This document shows positions 21,524-30,916 of a stretch of DNA of 64,000 bases, in pieces. This DNA is from Cantharellus purpuraceus. Lineage: Eukaryota; Basidiomycota; Agaricomycetes; Cantharellales; Hydnaceae. A program made the position numbers and the translations under genes. Every line of letters begins with the position of its first letter. Position 1 is the stretch's first letter. The notes under the pieces are model-generated. The model did no database searches and was not told the DNA's origin. It saw only the letters and a program-made list of their open reading frames with translations. The stretch is taken from NCBI GenBank assembly GCA_025174535.1, contig JALBUN010000008.1, positions 327,633-391,632 of the forward strand, written 5' to 3'.

Positions 21524-24500
21524 TAAGCAGTCCTATAGCCTCCGTACAGGCTGAGGGCTGGGTTGGTACTCCCCATACGACAGACGAGGTCTGCCTGAAC
21601 GCATCCACTCTTTCCCACTCCGACTCCCTTACCCTCCTCGTCCACTCCGACTCCATTCCCGATACCACTATTCAAGCATTAATTGACTCCGGTTCTACTC
21701 ACTGTTTCCTCGATTCCTCTTTTTCTGATTTACATAAACTCCATACATACACCATAACTCCAATACCACTCCGATTATTTGATGGCACTACTAATGCTGT
21801 TATTTCACAAGCTATAGATCTGTCTATCCGTTTTTCTGTCGGAGAAATCCAGACCCTTACATTCTATGTTACTCCGCTTGACTCCAGCTGTTCTGTGGTT
21901 CTCGGCCATAACTGGCTCACCCGCTACAATCCGTTGATTGACTGGGCATTGGGCCATATCACATTCCATTCTCCAGTACAGGCTGTGTCATCCCTGACGT
22001 CACCAGCAACTCTAGGTGTGAAATTATCTTCCGCCTCTGCTGACCCCGCTCCGATAGATGCTCCATCTACCCCTCCGTTTATATTGATGGTGGACGCTAT
22101 GGTCTTTGCCAGACTAAGCAAGCTGGACAGTTCTCACACATTCCAGGTCCACCTCTCCGATCTGATATTCCTCGCCGCTCGTTCTGCCTGATCCACTCCA
22201 CCGGACCTCTCTATGGTTCCCAAGGAGTATCATGAGTTCGCCAACGTGTTCAGCAAGTCTAAAGCCAACTCCCTAGCAGAACACCGACCATATGATCTCA
22301 AGATCAAACTGGATGACAACTCCACCCCTCCGCTTGGCCCTATCTACTCGCTATCCCAAAAAGAGCTACTGGCTCTCCGGACATTCATAGATGAGAACTT
22401 GGCCACAGGCTTCATCCGCCCATCCCTATCTCCTCATGGAGCTCCGGTCCTATTTGTCCGCAGAAAGGACAGATCACTCCGTCTATGCGTTGACTTCCGT
22501 GGGCTCGAGTGGTGTGTCATGCCCTTCGGACTAACCAATGCTCCGGCTGCCTTCCAGAGGTTCATGAATGATGCCTTTGCCGACCTCCTCGACGTGACCG
22601 TCCTCGTTTACTTAGACGACATTCTGGTATATTCGGACAACGAAGAAGAACATCGGACATGTCCAAGAGGTACTCTGACGTCTCCGAACACCTGTGCTGA
22701 CAAATGCGAATTCCACTCTGACTTGGTCGAATACCTAGGCTATATCCTCTCCCCGGCAGGATTGACAATGTCCGACGACAAAATCAAAGCCATACAGGAA
22801 TGGCTGGAACCCTGGAAAGTCAAGGACATACAGTTCTTCCTCGGGTTCGCCAACTTCTACTGCCGCTTTATTCACAGCTACTCTGATATCACTGTTCCGC
22901 TCACCTGACTCACTAGGAAGGGTATCCAATGGAATTTCACTGATGAATGTAGACAGAGTTTTGAGACCTTGAAAAAGGCCTTTACTTCTGCTCCGATACT
23001 GACTCATTGGGTTCCAGACGTTCCCATCCTTTTAGAGACCGACACCTCCGACTATGCACTTGCCGCGATCCTGTCCATCATCTCTCCAGATGACGGACAA
23101 GTCCACCCGATCGCTTTTCACTCGCGTACATTTACGCCCTCCAAACTGAACTATGATGTCCATGACAAAGAGCTCCTTGCCATATATGAAGCCTTCTGGA
23201 TATGGAGACACTACCTTGAAGGTCCCTCCGATCTGGTGGATGTCATAACTGACCACAAGAACTTGGAATACTTCTCCACAACAAAACTGCTCACCCAGAG
23301 ACAAGTCTGATGGTCCGAATACCTATCTCAGTTCAATCTCATTATCTGTTTCCGTCCAGGTCCACTCAGAGCAAAGCCTGACGCGCTAACTAGACGCTGG
23401 GACGTCTACCCTAAAGAGGGGAATAGCGACTATGCCACTGTAAACCCCCACAACTTTTGTCCTGTGTTTACTAACGAGCAGCTGGCATCATCCCTACAAG
23501 CATCCACCCTCATAACTCCCACCCTCTGAGCTGTCACCATTATGGACATTGACCAACTCCATTCCGACATCCGCTCATCACTCCGATCCGATCCTGTTGC
23601 AGTTAAACACTTGGACAACCCTTCCAATCCGAAATGGTCACTTGACCCCAAAGGACACCTCCGACACAACAACCGGATATACGTCCCCAACGCCAATGGC
23701 CTCCGACTCCAAGTTTTGCAGTATTATCATGATCACCCGATCTCCGGCCACTTCAGGCAAAATTGCACACAAGGATTAATCCGATGAGACTATGTATGGC
23801 CAAAAATGCGGGAATACATTCAACACTACTGTAACTCCTGCACCACGTGTATGCGCTCAAAATCGCAAAGGCACAAACCCTATGGAACGCTCAAACAACT
23901 TCTGATCCCAGAGCAACCATGGAACTCCATCTCCATGGACTTCATAGAGAAGCTCCCCCCATCACTTGGATATGACACCATACTCGTGATTGTTGACAGG
24001 TTCACCAAACAGTCACTATTCATTCTGACGCATGACACCATCACCTCCACCTCGCTAGCTAAATTGTTTGTTCTCCACGTATTCTCTAAACACAGAGTCC
24101 CGTCGCATGTCACATCTGATCAGGGCTTGGAGTTTGTGTCCTCCTTCTTCCGCACATTAGGAAAGGCTCTCGACATGAAGCTCCATTTCACCTCCGGATA
24201 CCACCCTGAAGGAGACGGACAAACGGAATGAATGAATCAGTCCCTGGAACAATATCTCTGAATCTATTGTAACTATCAACAAGACAACTGGGCTGATCTA
24301 CTTCTGATCGCAGAGTTTGCCTACAACAATGCTCCAAACGCGACTACCGGCATCTCTCCGTTCTTTGCTAATAAAGGCTACCATCCGAACATCTCCGTCC
24401 ACCCCGAGAAAGAACTTGCCTCCACCAAAGCCTGCCAATTCGTAACCGACCTTGATCAACTACACCAACATCTCCAAGAGACCATCTCCGATGCTCAGAA

Positions 24501-24957
24501 ACAATATCAAGTCTCCGCAGACCGATGCCGCATCCTGGCTCCGGACCTGCAAATCAGAGACAAAGTATTCGTTAAGGCTGAACACTTCCGGACCACCCGC
24601 CCATCGAAGAAACTCTCCGAGAAATACTTAGGTCCTTATGAGGTCATTGCTTGCGCGGGCAGCAGGTCTTTCACCCTCCGCCTCCCAGACCACTTCCGAG
24701 CAGTTCATCCGGTCTTCCATATATCAATGCTCGAGCCTGCTACCACGAATGAGATCTCCGGTCGCACGCAACCTCCACCTCCCCCGATCATCATCAAAGG
24801 AGATAATGAATATGAGATCTGAGATCCTGGACTTGAAGATTGACCGTCAATACAAGTGCAAGCTCCAGTACTTAGTCAAATGGACTGGGTATGAAGGCAC
24901 CGATGAAGAGTCTTCATGGACCTCTGCATCTGAACTCGATCACACATCCGAATCCGT
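21524..24957 (+). pseudogene. pol: ChrA pol, copy A (RT core deleted)
   Basis: Protease ALIDSGSTHCFLDSSF and closing motif CSVVLGHNWLTRYNPLIDW (21600-22190). RT begins with the [13 protein letters not shown] region at 22213. At about 22507 the frame jumps from LCVDFRGL directly to [13 protein letters not shown], losing the ~60-residue block that holds the first catalytic Asp. The [11 protein letters not shown] box follows at about 22605. Next are RNase H (ETDTSDYALAAIL), the HHCC zinc region, the integrase core (MDFIEKLP; TSDQGLEF; GDGQTE then TGA), the GPY-like C-terminus (YLGPYEVIACAGS), and a frameshifted chromodomain YLVKWTGYEGTDEESSW (24866-24945). The chromodomain identifies a chromovirus, a group known to target heterochromatin. 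In-frame TGA codons include 22676, 23308, 23527 and 24230. Confidence 0.87.
24866..24956 (+). other. Integrase chromodomain, copy A
   Basis: The frame YKCKLQYLVKWTGYEGTDEE has the aromatic and acidic pattern of a chromodomain (YLVKWxGY...E.SW). It is in a different frame from the rest of integrase because of a 2-bp loss near 24818. The equivalent in copy D is in frame (about 34380-34480, minus). Confidence 0.75.
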
Positions 24958-26341
24958 CCACCTCTTTTTGGTCAGACGACCCTCCGATTCCTTCTCTGCC
25001 CCTCCTTGTACCACTAATCGGGGCTTGACGCTCCGACTCCGGGGATCAAACTTCCCATTGATCCTACACCCTCCTTTCCGACCCCGACAATGATCGCAGG
25101 ACCAAAGTCGGCGAGTTGGGCCGGTAGGCCACACACACTCCACACCCGCATCATGACATAAGTCGCAAGTAAAGCCGGGTCCACCAAATGGCTCCGTTGG
25201 AGCCCAGAGCCTTGGGTGGTCCACCCCTTCTCGCTGCGGCCTCCAAGTGTTCCCTCTCCTCCTCCTTGTCCTGCTGTTCTGCCGCTGCCTTCTCCATCTC
25301 ACGCTTCCGAATCTGAATTGCCGACCTTGCAACATGCAGCTCCTTCTTACGGGTTGCCAACACGCGACTCTCCACCTTGCACCATATGACCCTCCAGTCC
25401 GCCTCTCACTTCTCCATATCAGCACTCAGGTAGGCCTTCAGGGAAAAGACCACGATGTCGAGTTTCTTCTTAGTGGTAGCGGCATAGAGCTCCGCTCTTT
25501 TGCGAGCCTTGACCACAGCTACCTAAGCCATCTCCTTGTAAGAATTCAAAGTAGGATCCGGCTCCGCATCCATCCCAACATCCATGCCCACCTCGGGCTC
25601 CGCAGTTGCATCGAGCTCCATATTGGCATTGGGATCTGCTTCCACCTCCACCCTCTCCATCTCCGCCGCATCATCTTCCTCAGCTGCCCCTAACTCAAAT
25701 AAGGGCCATGCCCGTGGGCGTAACGGCGAGTCCTCCGCAGTGACAATCCTTGAACAAGTCGCCTTTGTCCGTGTAACGGAGATGATGGCAACTTCTGGGG
25801 TCCCTGGCCGTATTGGCACACTTGGACTTCCTGGGTGGCTGGTTTCCCCTGCCCCGGTCACCTCCTCCTCTACCTCCATGGCCGCCTCTAACTCGTGCGC
25901 CTGCTCCTCCACTTCTTTCAGTCTCACAGCCTCCATCGCTGCCACAAGTTCCTTCACCATGCGGGCCCTCTCAGCCTTCACTTCCTCCTCTTTCCTTCTC
26001 CATTCCGTTTTCACCGCCTCTCTCCGTTCCGCCTCCTCCTCCTCCTTGCGTCTCCATTCCGCCTCCTCCTCCTCCTTGCGTCTCCGTTCCGCCTCCTCCT
26101 CCTCCTTCCGTCTCCGTTCCATCTCCTCCTCCTCCTTCCGTCTCCGTGCTGCCTCCTCCTCCTCCTTCCGTCTCCGTTCTGCCTCCTCCTCCTCCTTCCG
26201 TCTCTGTTCTGCTTCCTCCTCCTCTTTCCGTTTCTGCTCCTCTTCCTCTTCCTTCCGTTGGGCCAAGAGCAACTGCTCCAGCTCGGCCACGCTCATGCTT
26301 GCCAAAGGGTTTGACATCGTTGAGGACAAGACCTCAATCAT
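24958..26341 (-). pseudogene. ChrA antisense accessory gene, copy A
   Basis: The minus-strand gene is convergent with pol and read from 26341. The first 272 codons are open: three possible starts (26341, 26317, 26296), MSVAELEQLLLAQ, then eight or more 10-residue units of the AERRRKEEEE type, the linker GSPSVPIRPGTPEV and an acidic block. A stop at about 25523 and a frameshift near 25190 follow. Beyond them come the second helical region and the cysteine cluster (CDLCHDAGVEC...SCDHC...C, spacing CX2CX6CX12CX2CX6C), ending at KPRLVVQGGAEKESEG. A deletion joins this to the chromodomain at about 24957, removing the C-terminal ~150 residues seen in copy D. A TATAAAAG box lies at 26349-26356, about 32-60 bp before the two inner ATGs. 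That placement suggests translation starts at 26317 or 26296 rather than at 26341. Confidence 0.7.
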
Positions 26342-26348
26342 GCCCCTC

Positions 26349-26356
26349 CTTTTATA
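26349..26356 (-). promoter_or_regulatory. TATA box of the antisense accessory gene
   Basis: TATAAAAG on the minus strand, conserved upstream of the accessory gene in copies E (667-674), the 19742 fragment (about 19750-19757) and D (30869-30876, plus). It supports an independent promoter inside the element, outside the LTR. Confidence 0.6.
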
Positions 26357-26458
26357 TGTCTCCAGACCCCCAGTATAACTCCAACTGCGCCCAATCGTCT
26401 CACCTATTCAATCCACGGACATGAGGCCTCAGGGGCTCGGCCTTAAATGGAGAGATAC

Positions 26459-26985
26459 TGTTATGACTATATTCATTAACGCCCAGATCCCCGTCTGATC
26501 CACTCAGATCCCCACACACATGAAATCTATACTCCATTTGGAAACCGCCACGTCTCCATTTACCTGTCTGATTGTCACCGCCGATTCCACCCATCCATCT
26601 CCGGTTCCGATTGATGCATCAGCATCACCATAGGAACCCGGACATCCGTCCCCATCAGACTCAGACATACTCATGTAAGGCCGTTGGCCTCGGAGACCCA
26701 TCACCGGAGTAATTATTATTAGATTTCAAATATGTATTTAAGTTGCCCGACTGGGGACTTCATTCCCCAGTTCGAATATTGAATCATGCCTAGCTCCTAA
26801 GTCCAATCCTAACTCCCTAAGTCGTACTCCATCTCCGAAGTCTCGGACACTGGTATTAGTGAGGGCGCAGCACATAAGCTGAAGCCAAGTCCGTTCCAAC
26901 CCCCACGACATACTCCGACTCCAACCCGACCTCCAACCTGACCTCTGACCCAATCTCCGACCCCAATCGGACCTAGTGCGTAACA
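26459..26985 (+). mobile_element. ChrA 3' LTR of copy A (527 bp)
   Basis: TGTTATGACTATATTCATTA...CCTAGTGCGTAACA. It differs from the 5' LTR at scattered sites, mostly CpG positions, plus a few extra bases in the CCAACCTGACC repeat. Confidence 0.9.
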
Positions 26986-27982
26986 GTGGATACCCTTCTT
27001 TTTGCCTGATCAGTGCCTAGTTCAGGGATCAGATCAGGTGATTGCCTTGAAATATTCTACCCCTTTCCATAACATTCTAGCTGTTTCCTTCTATTATTAG
27101 ATAGAACATTCCAGAACCATTATTCAGCTCCTGATCAGTGTCATTGCAGTGATCAGAACCTGTGATTGGCTTGGAATATTCTACCCCTTTCTTCCACCTT
27201 CCACAACTTTCCAGTATTTCATCTATTAATAGGTATAATATTCCAGAAGCATTAGTCAGCTCCTGTAAATACAATATATAAGGAGGTCATTCTGCCTCTG
27301 AAAGAAGAACATATTCAACCTATTCTACCCATCTTCTGCACACCAGTGTGACTAGAGTGACATACAGTGTCATCCTCTATCTCAGTAACTGTTGATTACC
27401 AGTTCAAGGATCTTTTACAGTTGTGTAACTGTACTTGATTGCACTCAAAGTAGTGATATTCCTGCTTTGGGCATGAGTGTAATATCTGCCTCACGTGACT
27501 ACGAATCTACAGGGTGAGATTGTCTGTCGATAGTCCTGCCATTAGTGCTCTTGTTTAAGCTACTAGTGTGTACTGCCTTTGCAGAGAATTAGGATCTTGA
27601 ACTCGTGTGAAGCAGTTGCTAGACCACTTCACACATCACTGTTACCCGCTTCAGAGTGTCACTGGTTGGACAGTCGGATTCATCCACCTACTTCCTCTAG
27701 CCTCTAAGTGCATTCCCCTCTTTTGGGAATATCTGGACCCCTAAGCGTCTGTGAACTCTAGACTCTGGAAGTCTTATTCATCTCTTGCTGCTAAGAAACA
27801 TATTACCTTTCTGTGTATAGTCTGCATTGACCAATACAAAGGATTGTAACCAAAGTACAAACATTAAATTGTTTCTGGAGTTGTGCTGCAGCAGGGTTTG
27901 ATATTCTTCTCAGCTGTTCATTCATGGAATTGTGGTGATTTAGAGTTTGCCCTAACACCATAATTTTGCAGGTTCCAAAACA
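26986..27982 (+). mobile_element. LTR-2, copy 2 (5' truncated)
   Basis: Starts within LTR-2 (GTGGATACCCTTCTTTTTGCC, matching 32692 onward) and runs to the true end GGTTCCAAAACA. About 415 bp of the left end is missing, cut by the ChrA 3' LTR. On the right it abuts the RT of the gypsy relic at 27983. Confidence 0.85.
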
Positions 27983-30262
27983 GGAAGGCTTGATTCTTCA
28001 CCAAAATTGATCTCCAGCATGCTTACCATCTTGTCCAGATTCACAAAGGTGATGAATGGAAAACTGTGTTTCGCACTTGATATGGCTCATTCAAGTAGTG
28101 CGTTATGCCCTTCAGACTTACCAATGCTCCAGCAGCATTCCAACATCTTATGAATGACATCTTCTCTGACCTCCTGGATATATGCATCCTCATGTACTTG
28201 GATGATATCCTGATATACTCTGACAACTCCAAAGAACACAGCAACCATGTCTGTGAAGTCCTTCTCAGACTCCAGAAAAACAAGCTGTATGCTCAAGCTG
28301 ACAAATGTTCTTTCCATGAAAGCACAGTTGAGTACCTCAGATATATATTGTCTCCAAACAGACTTACTATGGACTCCAGCAAAGTCCAGGTAATGCAAGA
28401 TTGGCCAGAACCCCACAAAGTCAAAGATGCACAATCCTTCTTAGGATTTGCCAATTTCTATAGGTGTTTCATATTCAACTACTCCGATCTCACATGTCCA
28501 CTGACTTGTTTAACTCATAAAGGAACTCCATGGGAGTTCTTGGACTCCTGCCAGACATCCTTCGAAATGTTAAAGAGAGCTTTCACTACAGCTCCAGTCT
28601 TATCACAATGGAACCCAGGATCTCCAATCATTGTAGAGACCAATGCCTCTGACTATGCACTAGTGGCCATTCTATCAACCATCTCTCCAGCAGACAACAA
28701 GGTTTATCTGATAGCTTTCCATTCTTGGACTTTCACTCTGGCAGAACTCAACTATGATGTCCATGATAAAAAACTACTTGCAATCTTTGAAGCTTTCAAG
28801 TCCTGGCAACATTACCTTGAAGGATCTCCAACTCCAGTCGATGTCATCACAGACCACAAAAACCTCAAATATTTTTCAACTACCAAACTCCTTACTAGGT
28901 GGCAAGCCCACTGGTCCAAATTCCTGTCCCAGTTTAATCTGGTAATCTGTTTCCATCCCAGAAAACTCAGTACAAAACCAGACTCATTAACTAGATGATG
29001 GGACATCTATCCTAAAGAGGGAGGAAATGATTACACAGCAGTAAATCCACATAATCTTAGGCCTGTGTTCACTGACGAACAGTTAACCACTTCCCTCTGA
29101 GCAATGGCATTCTATTCCCCAGTCCTCCAAGCAGCCATCACTATGGACATCAATACACTCCACTCTGATATCTGATCTGCACTCCAATCAGATCCAGCCA
29201 TCTCCAGACATCTCATTAAACTGACCAATCACTGGTCCATTGACCCAGAAGGCTTACTCTGTCTTGACAACCGCATCTATGTTCCTGATGTGAACAATCT
29301 CCAGCTCCACATACTCCAGAACAAACATGACCATCTGGTCTCCAGTCATTTTGGACAGAACCGAACTATAGAACTAGTCAGGTGGGACTATGTCTGGCCT
29401 GAACTCCATAGTTCTGTTAAGTCCTACATCAAGTCTTGTACCACTTGTATGCACTCAAAGTCACAGAGACATCATCCTTATGGACTACTCAAGCAACTCC
29501 CCATTCTGGAGAGTCCATGGAACTCCATATCCATGATCTTCATCAAGAAGCTTCCAGCATCCTCCGGTTATGACACCATCTTAGTTATTGTGGACCACCT
29601 TACCAAACAGTCCATTTTTATTCCTACAGTCGACACCATCACAGCTCCTATGCTTGCAAAACTATTTGTGCTCCATGTCTTTTCCAAGCATGGAGTTCCA
29701 TCACACATTACCTCCAACTGTAGTACAGAGTTTGTGTCCTCCTTTTTCTGAACCCTTGGAAAAGCTTTGGACATCAAACTCCATTTCACCTCTGAATACC
29801 ACCCGGAAGCCAATGGACAAACCAAATGAATGAACCAGACCATGGAACAGTATCTCCAAGTCTACTGCAACTACCAACAGGACAACTGGTCTGACTTACT
29901 TCCCATCGCAGAATTCGCATATAATAATGCTCCAAACACCACTACTGGCTTATCTCCATTCTTTGCCAACAAGGGTTATCACCCAAACATCTCCATACAT
30001 CCCAAATGAGACCTTGCTTCCTCAAGAGCTTAAAACTTTACTGTGGACCTCAATGAACTCCATCAGCATCTCTGAAAGACCATCTCCGATGCTCAACTCT
30101 GATACTCCACCTCTGCTGACCACCACCAATCCCCAGCCCCAGACTTCAAGGTTGGAGACAAGGTTTTCATCAAATCTGACAATATCTGTACAACAAGACC
30201 TTCCAAGAAACTATTGGAAAAATACCTCGGTCCTTTCAAAATCATCACTCAAGCGGGCTCTA
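27983..30262 (+). pseudogene. pol: Gypsy pol fragment C, a diverged relative of ChrA (RT to integrase)
   Basis: Starts inside the RT palm ([19 protein letters not shown]). It then shows [13 protein letters not shown], the catalytic [11 protein letters not shown] (about 28196-28230), thumb, RNase H (ETNASDYALVAIL, with Asn in place of the catalytic Asp), the HHCC zinc region (CTTCMHSKSQRHH), and an integrase core with SMIFIKKLP replacing SMDFIEKLP. The first integrase catalytic Asp is therefore also lost. Stops occur at about 28078, 29098, 29748 and 29827, many TGA. It is cut at 30262 by the LTR of copy D. It is recognisably the same lineage as ChrA but much diverged, so it is an older family. 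Confidence 0.85.
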
Positions 30263-30765
30263 TGTTACGCACTAGGTCCGATTGGGGGTCGGAGATTGAG
30301 TTGGAGGTTTGGTCGGAGTCAGAGTACGTCGTGGGGGTCAGAACAGACTTGGCTTCAGCTTATATGCTGTGCCCTCACTAATACTGGTGTCCGAGACTTC
30401 AGAGATGGAGTACAACTTAGAGAGTTAGGATTGGACTTAGGAACTAGGCGTGATTCAATATTCGAACTGGGGAATGAAGTCCCCAGTCAGCAACTTAAAT
30501 ACATATTTTGAAATCTAATAATAATTACTCCAGTGATGGATCTCCGAGGCCAGCAGCCTTACATGAGTATGTCCGAGTCCAATGGGGACAGATGTCCAGG
30601 TTCCTATGGTGATGCTGATGCATCAATTGGAGCCGGAGACGGATGGGCGGAATCGGCGGTGACAATCAGACAGGTAGATGGAGACATGGTGGTTTAGATT
30701 TCATATGCGTGGGGATCTGAGTGGATCAGATGGGGATCTGGGCGTTAATGAATATGGTCATAACA
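30263..30765 (-). mobile_element. ChrA 3' LTR of copy D (503 bp)
   Basis: TGTTACGCACTAGGTCC...GAATATGGTCATAACA, reversed. Interrupts the integrase of relic C at 30262. Confidence 0.9.
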
Positions 30766-30916
30766 GTATCTCTCCATTTAAGGCCAAGCCCCTGAGGCCT
30801 CATGTCTGCGGATTGAATAGGTGAGATGGTTGGGTGCAGTCAGAGTTATACTGGGGGTCTGGAGACATATAAAAGGAGGGGCATGATTGAGGTCTTATCC
30901 TCAACGATGTCAAGCC

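Larger units (their letters stand above)
19860..26985 (+). mobile_element. ChrA chromovirus copy A (nearly full length, 7.1 kb)
   Basis: 5' LTR 19860-20372, gag, pol, antisense accessory gene and 3' LTR 26459-26985, with all parts in order. This copy defines the element layout. The left flank is another accessory-gene fragment and the right flank is a truncated LTR-2, so no target duplication is visible and a compound origin through LTR recombination is likely. An in-frame RT deletion and several stops make it non-autonomous. Confidence 0.88.
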
